Part shown: positions 13,741-25,219 of the stretch, one piece after another | How positions within the stretch are numbered: position 1 is the first letter of the stretch | How the letters are laid out: each line of letters starts with the position of its first letter | Source of the DNA: Pachypanchax playfairii | Taxonomy: Eukaryota; Chordata; Actinopteri; Cyprinodontiformes; Aplocheilidae | Assembly: GCA_006937955.1 (NCBI GenBank) | Contig: SSNP01000007.1 | Coordinates: 774,929 to 838,928 of the forward strand | Direction of reading: 5' to 3' | DNA length: 64,000 nucleotides | Notes under the pieces: model-generated | Databases searched by the model: none | Told to the model about the DNA's origin: nothing | The model's input: only the letters and a program-made list of their open reading frames with translations | Made by a program: the position numbers and the translations under genes

Positions 13741-14000
13741 CTGCTTCCTGTCAGTGTGAGCCAAAGGGTGGGGTGGTGAGCAAGGAGGTGCTGGTAGAAA
13801 GACTGAAAGGGAGGAGGGGGAGATAACAGAGGAGGAGGTGGGACCAGCTGACTGCTTGTATTAGCGCTCTCCAGGGATAAAGGGAGGGGAACAGTGAGGA
13901 GAAAGAGGAAAAAACGGGTCAAAGGAAACCCAACAGGGTGAAATGAAATAAAAGAAAGAAAAGAAAGACGAAAAAGAAAAGAAAACAAGGATGTATAGAA
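13741..14000 (+). repeat. Polypurine/polypyrimidine tract
   Basis: From about 13785 to 13990 the plus strand is dominated by A and G (GGGAGGAGGGGGAG, AAAGGGAGGGG, then AAAGAAAGAAAAGAAAGACG), leaving the minus strand, the TMCC1 sense strand, C/T rich. Another purine-rich stretch lies at 13420-13500. Such tracts can form non-B DNA and often occur near promoters. The 97-codon minus-strand ORF here is low-complexity and not a gene. Confidence 0.6.
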
Positions 14001-14900
14001 CTGATAATTGACTGGTATACAACTTCAAACAACCTTTACAGCTTCAACCTTGACTAACAGCAGGATGTCACACCACCAGGGTCAACTATGCTGTTACTAT
14101 AGCAACAAAAATGGGATATACATCTAGGAAGCTTGCTGCAATTTTAAGGGTAACCACAGCGACAGCTCAGATTGCCCTAATGACTTTGCTTTGTTGCTAT
14201 GCTGAGACAGGGCTGTAGATAAGTGAGGCAGGTTTCAGACCTCTGAAAGGTTGATGTTCCTCTAACAGACTAATGGCACACACGTCTGGCTTTCTGTCAT
14301 CACAGGTCAGGTCAATCACATGGAGCGGATATGTGGTTTACAGATAAAAAAAAAAGAACTGATTTACTGGCTCTACCTCCCAGATTTAAGCTGTTATTTA
14401 AAGCCTAATGAAGGAATCAATGAATCATTTTATATAAGACATACTGTACGTTATCCAAGGAACAAACATTTTAATCAAACCATGAAATTAGTTTGGTTTA
14501 CAACAAGCATGAGTTCATCAGGCAAACAGCAGCTCCACATGAGCCAGGCTCAGTGCTGAACACAGGTGGCTAGTTTATCTGACAGCACCACCTAGTGGTG
14601 AACAAATCTAACTACAGCCATGCTTAGTTTGAAAAGTGATGGCACTTGTTCACAAACCATCTCAATCAAATGCATTTCAAACTGATTTCATGAACCCTAA
14701 TAAACTACTTTTGGGAAAATCATATTGTACTGAATGCATCGTCTGCAGCAGCTGAAACAGCAGCAAATGTGACCTCAGCATCAAAGTGAACCTTAGCTTT
14801 AGACTGACAGCTCTCTGACAAACAAGACCTGACGTAAAATTGGACGAGACACATTGATCAACCTGTGTGGAGATGATGATTAATGGCTGCTGTTACTTAC
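14001..14900. other. TMCC1 intron between the long-isoform exon and the alternative start exon
   Basis: No gene seen. A CTCF-like motif in minus orientation lies at 14584-14598. The plus-strand ORF at 14320-14559 has no recognisable features. Confidence 0.6.
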
Positions 14901-15569
14901 TCTTTCTGTCTCTTCTGTTGACTGGTACCCTGATGACAGCCCCACATCCCCACCAGTGTGTCCTGGAGCAGGGCTGCCAGGCATGGTGTCTGTTGTCGAG
15001 GAGGAGCGTGGGCGGCTAGCATGCTGTTGTGGATCATAAGTGTTGCAGCGCTGCGGGGCCTGGGGGCTACTTCTCAGAAGGGGGTCCCGGTCTCCGCTCC
15101 CAGACCCCTTGCTGCGCCGACTCTGCAGGCTGGTCCCACGCCTGATCATGCCTGCAGCGGCTGAGCCGTGGCCAGCTGCAGAGGGAATCACAGGAGCAGA
15201 CAGGCAATCAAAATCAGAAGAGCAGGACCCAAATGTGCCTTTAGGAGCAGAAGACAAAGGGCCCCCAGCTGAAACCACAGAGGAAGATGAGGAGGAAGAT
15301 GATGACGGGATTGTGGAGTGAGAGAGGGAGAGGCGTCTATGCTGCTGTTGGAAGAGCTGTTTCAAGCCCTGACCAAGGATCCCCATGCTCTCCCTGGCAT
15401 TCTGGCTCATCTTATTGAAAGAAGGGTGTATTGACTGAGATGAGGCCCTCCTCAATCCTGAGCCTTGTGAACCCCTTGACAATCCTCCAGCTCCAGCACA
15501 TAAACTGGGACCCATCCCTTCTGGCTCCCTATGACTATTGCCCCCCTGCAACATATGGTCCAACTTAAA
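14901..15569 (-). CDS. tmcc1: TMCC1 coding exon (N-terminal region of long isoform)
   Basis: A 669-bp exon, 223 codons, phase 0 at both ends. The acceptor is TTTTTGTAG (ending at 15570) and the donor is GTAAGT (14900-14895), both consensus. The translation carries, in order, NKMSQNARESMGILGQGLKQ (matching the vertebrate TMCC block KM..NA.E...IGQGLKHLFQ), LFQQQHRRLSLS, a serine-rich stretch, MIRRGTSLQSRRSKG and SRPRSSSTTDTMPGSP. These are hallmark segments of the cytosolic N-terminal half of TMCC1 and TMCC2. The coiled-coil and transmembrane parts lie beyond the left edge. If the upstream exon is noncoding, translation would begin at an internal ATG, either 15554 (weak context) or 15515 (G at -3 and G at +4). 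TMCC1 rather than TMCC2 is inferred mainly from linkage to TRH. Confidence 0.88.
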
Positions 15570-16044
15570 CTACAAAAACGCCAGGGATACAGAGCCTAAT
15601 TCAATAGTCTGCTAATGCCTCTCACTCTGTCAGACATGTAGATGGTCAGAGGTGGTCAATGACTGGGAGAAATTAGATTAGAGAGTAACAGAACGGAATA
15701 GGGATAAAGAAGGGAATGTGATGGAGGGTTGGATCAGCTCAGGTGCAGTCAGAGGGGGTGGATCCAATACGGGAACATGCATCTTTGACTCAGGAACATG
15801 TAGCCTTGCTGATCTGGCACAAACAGAAAAAAGATGGGTAATGAGGAGCAGCAATGATGTCAAGAGCCAGTGAATATCACAGATTTCCCATCAAACAATG
15901 ACAAACTTTCATGCAAATTGGAATCCTTTAGTATTTAAATATGCCATTTTTTCATTATCATACACATATAATACAAAGCAAACAAGCTGTAGTCAAATCA
16001 CAAATACCACAAAAAAAGCATGAATTCCTGTCAAAGGAAGAAGG
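15570..16044. other. TMCC1 intron, no gene
   Basis: Intronic sequence 5' (minus strand) of the long-isoform exon. A 61-codon minus-strand ORF at 15678-15863 lacks recognisable features and I do not call it an exon. Confidence 0.55.
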
Positions 16045-17204
16045 TACACTATATTACCAAAAGTATTAACTCTGCTGTAATGATGTCTCAATCTTTAATC
16101 TTCAGGGTTCTTGTTCGTCACTTTGAAATTAACAGCTTCAACTCTTAGGAAATATTCCCTCAAGGTTCTACAAGGTTATACAAGGTTCAGGGGTGTTGAT
16201 GGGAATTTGGACTATTCTTCCAGAAGCACATTCATGAGATCAGACACTTGATATTAAATGAGAAGACCTGCCTCACAGTCTCCTCTCTATTTCACTCCTA
16301 AGGTGTTTGCCAGGTTGAGGTCAGGACTCTGTGCAGACTAGTCAAGTTCCTGCACAACAAACTGGTTCACCAGATCTTTATGGACCTGGTGCAGACTCCT
16401 GTTGGAACAGCAAGAAGCTGTCTCCAAACTGTTCTCACAAAGTCAGCTGCATGAAACTGTCCAAAGTGTCTCGGTATGATGAAGCATTCAGGGTTCAACT
16501 GGAACTAAGCCCAACCTCAACCCACACCTGGACCCCCCTCCCCCCAACCAAATTTTACACTTGGCACAGTGCAATCAGACAAGCACCGCTCCCTAACAGC
16601 CAAACCCAGACACGTCAATAAGACTAGCAGACAGAGAAGCGTGATTCAGCACCCCAGAGAACACGTCTGCATTGCTCAATAGTCCTGAGGCAGCGAGCGT
16701 TACATCTCTGTATCTGATACTTTGCACTTGGTGATGTGAGACCAGCTGCTCGGCCGTGGAGACAAATTCCATGGAGCATCTTCAATCTGTTCTAGATCTG
16801 CTCAGATTGAGATTAGAGATCTGTAGCTACTGACTCTGCGGGAAGTTACAGAGTTCAGTGAACTCTGCACCTCAACATGCTTGTCTTTCTCTGTGAGGTT
16901 ACAGAACCTGCAACTGGGTGGCTGAGTTGCTGTTGTTTACAGTTGCTTCCACTTTGTTAGAAAACATTAACGGTTGACACTGGAATATTTAAAGAGAACA
17001 TTTCATGAATGGACTTAATGCGCAGGTGGTATTATATTATTCTACCACACTGGAGTTCAGTGAGCTCCTGAGAGCGACTCGTTCTTTCATAAACATTTAT
17101 AGAACAGTCTGCAGCCCAGGGGCTTCATTTTACACATCTGTGACCTGGAAGTGATCAGAACACCTGAATTCAGGGGCGATTAAACACTTTTGGCAAAAAA
17201 GGTG
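16045..17204 (-). mobile_element. Degenerate Tc1/mariner transposon, transposase on minus strand
   Basis: The left end begins TACACTATATTACCAAAAGT, the familiar terminus of a widespread fish Tc1-like element, and the right end ends in ACACTTTTGGCAAAA. Inside, plus-strand phrases such as TTGAGGTCAGGACTCTGTGC and CAGAGAACACGTCTGCA are the reverse complement of the transposase gene. Translating the minus strand around 16314-16340 gives the Tc1 block SAQSPDLN, with an in-frame stop just before it. About 1.16 kb against roughly 1.25 kb for an intact copy, with stops and small deletions, so this is a dead element within TMCC1. It explains the 96-codon plus-strand ORF at 16331-16621, which is a shadow. 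Confidence 0.9.
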
Positions 17205-20200
17205 AAGACTAAAACTCTAAACAGAAAACCAGACAACATTTAGCACAGAACTGAAGCATGTTTGTCCTGTCTGCAAAAAGCAGCTCTGAAACCTAAATAA
17301 CCAGTGAGTGCTGTGTTTCTGCAGATTTGATTCCCTATAAAAGCCACAAACTCAAATCAATATTTAAAGCTCTGTTGTGTACACTCATTGGATACATTAT
17401 AAATACAGACAGTCTGGAGATGCATGCATTTAGAAACATACCATAATATACAAGAATTAAAGTTATGAATGTAGGAGAAAAAAACCCACCTACCATCAGC
17501 CTAGGTGTCATCCTAGCAGGGCTTACGCTCGACTACCTGACAGGAAGATGAATACAAACTAAAGTAAGACAAAAAATTCAAAGCAATCAATTTGAAGTTT
17601 TAAAAGTTTAATAGTTACTAAAACTGATTAAGAAAAGATGGACATTTTTCTGATTTAAATAAACATTACAGCTTCATAGTGAAAATGCAAACCATTTGCA
17701 TGTGCTGCATTTATGCATCCCGTCGGGAGCTTATTTACTGTTCTCAAAGACATCCTGAATCATTATCAACAGGTGAGATGTCCACACAGGAAACACCCAA
17801 TAGTGTTGTCTCTCTAACACAAAGTACAGAATCATTTCCTGTGGAAAGAAAGCACTCGGAGAACACAGATCCTTTTCCCCATAATGTAATATAGTGGTGA
17901 TAAAGAATTCTTTAAAAAGTTCCTGGATCTAGATGGGGATCTGAATCACTCACTCATTTGGTTCTGATGCCATTTCCAACCTGTCCTGAAATTTTATTCC
18001 ATATCTGTTTATTACATTTAGAGATATCTAGTTAACAAACAACAACAAAAAAAATGAATAAATAAAATAACACCAACTAAACATAAACTCCTTGACAGAG
18101 AGGAAAAACTGTTTTCTTAAGAAGCAACCTATTTGATATAACAGTGTTTCCTCAGTGATGGCCACAAAGACAAACCGGCAGTCAGCCAATGGTTTTTTGC
18201 TGCATCAATAGTTGTTCCCACTAAAAAAAAACAGAGTCCTGAGTAGAGACAAGTAAAATCTGAAACTCTTTTCCTACAGCTGCTAACACAAACACAGACG
18301 TATCAGTCTCACTAAAGAGCCAAAGACTGAGCATGAAACTACTTTAAGGTCAATCTGTTTGGTCTCTGCTCTCAGTGTTGCCACTTGTTAAAGACTCAGC
18401 AACACAGAAACACAACAGTTTTTACTTTCTCCATCAGCAGATACAAAAATATACTTTCTGCTAAAGCAGCAACTCCAGGCCAGGAGGCACCAATCTGCTT
18501 AACCCACAGTCTGTGTTAACAAGGGGGTTTCTGTCTGCTTCAGGTTTGTATGCAAGTGGCTGCTTCCATTTCATCCAAAATAAAATCACTGTTTCAGTTT
18601 GGTATCACATTTTAGTCAACACTGGTACTCAGAGTATCTCTGAGTCAGTAGTTATAATTTAACTGGGTTAAAAAAAAACACTAATTATCACAATAATATG
18701 TATAAATTAAATTATATATGAGATCAATTGAGGAGTCTCTTCTAATTGGAAACTACCTGAACACCCACTTTTATGGAGGTTATAAGACTTGCTGATTACC
18801 AAAAAATCAAAAGCTTTGATTGGCTCCAACAATCAGAGAAAAGCAAAATGAGGGTGTTGTCACAGAGAGGTCTTATAACAACCTTGAAACAGTGGGTTAT
18901 ACAGTCATGGGATTATTTGAATTCCGTGACATTTTAAAGTTGAAAAGTATCAAACTGAGCAATAATAATGCTGAAATGGTGCTCCAGCTTTTCACATTTC
19001 ATTTTTGGAAAAAACAAATAACAGTAATAAAAAATGTGGTTCATATCAAAATGATGTCAATCACCTGGCTATTATTTTCCTTTTAACTGTTATTTATTTT
19101 CTTAAATTGTTAACATTTCTGATCTAAAAGACTCTTTAATTAGTGGCTGTTAAATACCTTAAGTCCAACAGATTTACAAATACTAAAATGACTTTTTGGC
19201 TTTCTTTATGGTAAATAAAAAAAAATACACCATGTAAAACATGTATTGCTGTTCATTCGAAGCTATATCTAAGGACTCTGTATTGTTAGTTTACTGCAGT
19301 GTAAAAGCTGTTTTGTTATCAAATATGGCTGTATCTTTTATCAGGGACTGAAATAAAATTCAGTTCTAGTTTTTGGGATATTTCCATCATAAAATCAAAA
19401 CTGCACTGCTTTTTTTCAGCTGTAATGTTTAGAGCTATCTGTAACATGTGATAACATTTAGATAGCATCCATTTTCTGCATCTTTATTGAAAGTTTACAT
19501 CATTAGGGGCATCTAGTCGTGCATAAGCATGTCACATAATCCAGTAAACATTCTCACTTGGGTCAGCATGCACATGCACCATGCACTGCCTGAGTAAGTC
19601 AGAGTGAAGTGTGATTCATTATGATTAGGCACAATGCTGTTGTTTCAGAGCTGCTGAGCTGAGGGCTTAAATCTGAAGTTAATCCTGTCCCGAAGCTGAA
19701 ACTAAACCTGAGGTCCTGCCCTGGTCCCGGTACCTAAAACCCTCCCTCTGTTTCCGTAAATCCCCTCCCTCATTCCCCTAGGATGATCCCAATGTTGCAT
19801 TGGGAGGGTTTTTTATATTTTTGATTGCCTGTGCTGCTATTTTAAAACCAAATCCTCTTTCAGGAGCCTTTAGAGGACACTGAAAATGCTCTGAAAATAA
19901 AGCTCAGGATATTGAAACAATAATCCAGGGGAGGAAACAAATGTCTCAAATTTGTACAGTTCAGTAGTGTAAAAAATATGTCATCTTTTTCTACACACAG
20001 GTTATTGGCAAGGGCCATAATGTGGACAGTTACTCCTTGAATGCAGCAGACACAGAACAGTAATTATGAGTATTTCAGGTATGAGAGACATCAACCTCTG
20101 TGAGTCAGCACAGTTCTCTGAAATTTCACAATGTTGTCAGAAGTAAACAAATGACCACATGGACAATGGCGTCTCTGGAGCTGTGTCAGTCTCGCTTAAT

Positions 20201-22750
20201 CACTCAAACAAATACACCCTGGCACACACCCCTGAAACTCTAAGTTTCATTTCATTAACCTCTCAGCTGCCAGTTTCAGTGTTCTCAGAATTTCTATATG
20301 AATATAAAAAGCAAGAAACATAAAAATTATCTGCTAAACAGTTAAAAACACTTAACTTCAATAAAGTCTAGAGATATTGTTTAAAACTAAACTAACAGCT
20401 TCATCCAGCCAAAAGCTAAATGCTGAAAATGATGCTCCATCGTTCTAAATATTAAATCTTTGATAATTTGTAAAGAAAAAAGACAATTGAAAGTCAGAAT
20501 TTAAAAGTGCTTAAATTGCATTTAAGCAGAAAGTGGAGTAAAATATTCTCATCACTCTGTAACATGTTACCGCAGGAGGTTTATCTACGTAATAAAAACT
20601 CAATAGTTCCATTTAATTCTTCTGATATTGTGAAAAAAGAGAAAAACAGAGGTTGATCTGGCCTGAGCTCTCTGACCCTGTAGTTGCCATGTTGTTGCTC
20701 TTTGGTGAACATACAGTGGAAGAATTCAAAACATGGATGCAGCCTAAACAAGCCGATGCAGTGTTTCCAGAAGAGTCTGCAAGCTGGCACTGAATAGGCT
20801 GCTCTTTGTTTCCTGCGAGCCCCATTCGAGCCCATCGCTGCTCTTTGTCCTGCGTCTCTTTCACTGACAGACACACATCAATAAGAGCTGAATTAGGCCA
20901 AAGAGTTCTGACGGTTTGTTTTAATGCATGCACAAATTGGTGTGAATGTTTGTGTTAAATAATACGAACAAACAAAACAAAACAAAAAAGGAATAAACCA
21001 TCTAGAGCAGATGTTTGAACATGTGTGTGTTCTTTTTTTGACCTGTGGAAACTGACCATATCTCTTTCAGCAGCTGCGTAATGACGGCCCAGCCAGGAAA
21101 CAGGAACAATCGTTATTGTATTTATGTTTGTATGAGTGTGTATGTGGAGCTTGGAGGCAGACAATGGCAGAGTTGTGCCAGCTGTGACAGTGAAGGAGAT
21201 GACTTCAGCACACTGCACAAAGTGTGATAAGAGACGCAACTCTTTGTATCAAATGGTGACAGAGAGTATCAGAGAAAGGAGACAGAAAGGGTCACTGAGG
21301 ACATGAACGGGGACACACTGGATCAAAGGCCTTCAGTGGTGGATGGCTCATTTTGCCTGGCTGTACCAGGTTCAACCCGGACACCCATAACATAGTGTGA
21401 CTAAACGAGGAGGTGGACAGGAGGTAGTTTGCTGGAAATCATAGAACAATGACTCATTGTCCAAGACAAAAACCGCAGGGAGGCCCTGATGCCAGCCTTC
21501 TAGAAACAGGACAAACCAGATACATCATCATCAACATGTGCAGACGTGAGAAACACACATATACCACCCAATCATCTGAAGCTGCTGAGCTGCTCTATTT
21601 GCCAAGTAACGCAGAACTCCTGACAGATTCTCACCTGGAAACATTTATAAAACTGACATTTACAATCATCAGAAATCTTTAAAGCTGTTTTGTGTCCCAG
21701 GCAACAAAAGGCAAGTCTAAAACACAAAGACAAAAACAAACTCTCACGCTGACACATAATAACAGCAACAACAGGTGCTATAATATGTGTGAAACAAATC
21801 TGAGTCAACTGAACATACCAAACAAGTACAAACCAATACAAGAAGAACCATTATGTTGATCTGCTGTGAGTGGAGGTACACCGTCTGACATATAGGCTGC
21901 ACAAGGATCCTGCACAATGAAGAGATCTAAACAGCAACGTTAAACACAACTGAGGTCTGGAAGTGAACAGCCATCAGACTACATGTTGTTCATTCATATT
22001 TACTGGGTATGTCTTGTTTATGGAACATCTCTGTATCTGTGCTCAACACTGCATCGAGTGCAATAATTAATCATTCACAACCTTCTCAGTACTGATGCTG
22101 GTCCATGTTGTCTACAACAATGCTGAGGGAAGACAAAGTCCAAACAGTGGAGATCAGGAAGCTCTCACTCTCTCACTTTCTCACGAGGAGCTTGTAAAGG
22201 GTAAATAGGCTAACTGAGCCAAGTAAGTAAATTATTTAAAGCTCTTAAGTGTGGTCTTTGATTACTAACCGGATGGATGTTTAACAGTGATTATACAGCT
22301 CATATCAGCTGTCAGCAGGCTAGAAACCACCTACACACCAGCTGTAAGATCGTTCCAGAACTTGTGTAAAAGGCAGAAAGCCAGGGAGGATGGGTAAGAG
22401 AACATGTCAGGGTTAATGCAGACTCAACAGAAGAGAAAAAGCTGCCAGGTTTCCAGCCCACAAGGTATTTGACTCTCTGCACTGCCTGCAGGTGAGAACA
22501 ACTTTATGCAGAGTTATATCATCTGATTTGGCACAACTCTTCAGTCAAATTTCTGGGATCAGGTAACCAGACATGAAGCTGATCCCCAATTTGGTTTAGT
22601 GATGGTCAGCAAACTTCAGAAACTTTTAGAATAAATCTGGATTCAAAATGGCTTTTCCTTGAGTCTATTATACCCCAAAGGTTCTTCAACAGTCCAGCAA
22701 AATCACGGGCCCAAGACTTCTACCCATTATAAATCAGTAACTTAGTACTG
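17205..22750. other. TMCC1 intron or 5' region, no gene
   Basis: About 5.5 kb of AT-rich DNA without a recognisable exon or named repeat. A weak inverted pair, AGGTTATAAGAC near 18777 and GTCTTATAACAACCT near 18871, could be the remains of a small foldback element. The ORFs at 18820-19086, 20581-20933 and 20955-21239 have no recognisable domain. Confidence 0.55.
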
Positions 22751-23391
22751 GTGTTGTGCCTGTTTTTGATAAAAATGTGTCTCCTCGCGATAAAAACGAT
22801 AAGTCATGTTGGTGACATAGTTTTGTGCGCACCCGATTTACGTGCTGAGTGGCGGAAGGTATACGTGAGGCTGAGGAAGAGCTTTAAAAAAGAGGAGCTA
22901 ACTCCACAGTTTGGAACTGGTTTGGTTACAGAGAAATGAGATAAGGAGTAATCTACAGTAATATACAAAGTTTGAAGAAACACTGTGATTACAAAGAGTG
23001 GAAACACATCCAGTCACATCCACCGTATAGTCACATGACTTCACCCCAGTCTGTAGGAGCAGCGCTGCTAATGTAGCAGTGACTGTGTCGGTATATTTAC
23101 CGTGTTTAGACTCCTCTATGGGACTCTTTTTCAAAAAAGCAACTAGCGACAAATCACATGACTTTTTTATTTTTTATTTATTAGATATTTTTGTAGACTA
23201 ACGTGGAACACGTATCGCTGTTACTGTGTTCCTTTAGCAGTGGAGCGATCGCAGCCCGCTGCTGCAGCTCTGCTCCACTCTGTCGGACAGACCCACTGAG
23301 TCTGGCGCTAGTTATCGTTCATTTATCGTTATCGAGGTGAGCTTTTCAATTTCTCGCAATATTAATTTGAGGCCATATCGCCCATCTCTAC
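22751..23391. mobile_element. hAT-like nonautonomous element fragment
   Basis: The right end reads GGCCATATCGCCCATCTCTA, whose reverse complement starts TAGAGATGGGCGATATGGCC as in a common fish hAT-type family. Next to it lie the characteristic ATCGTTATCG and ATTTATCGTT motifs, and the left side carries CGCGATAAAAACGATAAG in the opposite sense. No transposase is present. The exact left boundary and target duplication are unclear. Confidence 0.45.
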
Positions 23392-23599
23392 TTCCAACAC
23401 CCTTGATCTTACTCCTCCCTCCCTGACCTGAGGAGAACATCAGGGTCAATACTTAGACTTTTTCTTTTTTCATTGTGTATGATTCCTCGTGGCCACCTCA
23501 TACATCAATTCAGTAATGCGCGTTAGCAACAACACCAAAATCTATATATCGTTGATGTTCAATGACCAAACCAATTTCACAACTCTCTCCAATGTTTAG

Positions 23600-24265
23600 C
23601 AGAGTGTAATACCTTGATATCGCTCAGTTTTCTCCAATTAAATCCCAATAAAACAGATGTAATCATATTATCTAATCTGTTAAAGAAGTTTGTTAAAAAC
23701 TTAGTTGTTATCTTTGACAATCAATTCAAAATTGATAAACAAATTACATCTGTTGTTCAAACAAGTTATTTCCACCAAAGAAAAACTGCAAAAATATGTT
23801 GACTCCTACCTGAAGACCAACTAGAAACTGTAATTCAAGCTTTTCTCTCATCATGTCTTGACCACTGCACTCTCATTATTCTTGCTTAGGTCATGAGTCT
23901 TTGTCTTGTTTACAAATGGTTCAGATGCAAAGCTATTTACCTAGTCTGTGCTCACATCACCCCAGTTCTATTCAATCAAATTAAGGGATCTATTTAAACA
24001 TATCCTCCTGGTTTTTAAAACAATAAGAAAAACAGGCTACAACACATACCAGTGAGCTTGTAACGCCATACAATCCCTCAAGTTCATGAAGGTTCTCTGA
24101 TCAAGGTCTTCATACAAAACCATGTTCTAGACTGACAACACATGGGATTGTGCTTTTTCTGTGCTCAGTTCCAAACTGTGGAAACTCCTCCCTTTAACAT
24201 GAGGCAACAGACTCTGTCAAACATTTTAAGTTTCTCTTAAAAACTTACTTTTCTCCCACAGATTC
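23600..24265 (+). mobile_element. Degenerate LINE reverse-transcriptase fragment (L2/CR1-like)
   Basis: Translations on the plus strand, with frameshifts and stops, give the C-terminal RT signature of fish LINEs: FLQLNPNKTDVIILS, then NLVVIFDNQFKIDKQITSVV (compare the family NLGVIFD..F....H...V), then FLSSCLDHCTLII (family F.SSRLDYCN.L). Later stretches match the pattern in which LW..LP precedes the end. The copy is 5'-truncated and clearly dead. The clade assignment is approximate. Confidence 0.75.
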
Positions 24266-24338
24266 TCTAATTAGTTGAGCTATATTAAATGGCACCACAT
24301 TCTACATGCATTTGGTGAATGTTTTATCATTGTGTATT

Positions 24339-25219
24339 TTAAAGGTGGGATATGAAATATTTGAACAAAAAGCAATATTTATAATAAAATAATGCCTCCA
24401 CGGAGTGTTTAGAGGGTGACAGAATGAAAATACACTATTTCCTTTAAAAATGATATTCGAAGTAAAATATCATAAAATATTAATTTTGGCGGGCACAACG
24501 TTGGCGTTTTGTTTACATCTACCAGCCAGTAGCTGGCAGAGCAGCGGGCACCATTTTGGGTTGCCTAATACTGTAAATACTCCAGCACAATAAGGCTGGT
24601 ACTGTGGAGTCTGCAGGTCAAGCAGCTGGAAACACTGGGGATATGTGGTGATTATATACCGTATTTGCTTGCCATAGCGGGTTTCCCTCTGGGGTTTCCT
24701 ATGTGACGAGCAGGTTCTGTGTGGAAACGTTTTTTTATTAGCTGCTAGCTAACACGTAGCTACAGCATGTCGCTGAAGTGTAGGAGCTTTGACTGGAAGA
24801 CGCACCACGGAGGATTCTATTGCTTTGTTTGATTTTATTGGATAAGTGAGGCGTGCAGGATGGTGTGTGAGGTAGACAGAGGATCTGAGGAACTGCTGAA
24901 ACTTTTGGTTTGCTCTAGAAGAGCCGCGGGACAACTATGAGCTCTTTGCCACGGACTGAATCGTTAATTGAGCTACAAACAGGTAGGAGCTGCTTTTATC
25001 AGAGTCAGTGTGTGATCAGCGGGGCTGGAGAGCATGATTAGTGAGCTGAACTCGTGATATTTTATTGTCCTGCTCGGATTGGGGATCCGAGTGGGTTTGG
25101 TGAGGAATATTGGTTGACCTCAGCATCGGAGCGCGCGCGGGGGTTAATGAGCCTGGCACCCAGATGGATGAAGGCTTTATGCTGTCTTATTCTGTTCATA
25201 TTACATATACCACCTTTAA
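24339..25219. mobile_element. TTAA-ended MITE (T2/Kolobok-like), 0.88 kb
   Basis: The left end is TTAA-AGGTGGGATATGAAATAT. The right end, reverse-complemented, is TTAA-AGGTGGTATATGTAATAT. The inverted ends match at 16 of 18 positions and are flanked by TTAA. The interior is more GC-rich than its surroundings and encodes nothing recognisable; the 61- and 62-codon minus-strand ORFs within it are not genes. Its family assignment follows the TTAAAGG end type known for T2/Kolobok MITEs. Confidence 0.7.

Noticed and set aside
16331..16621. 96-codon ORF as a gene
   Set aside because: It is the antisense of Tc1 transposase sequence.
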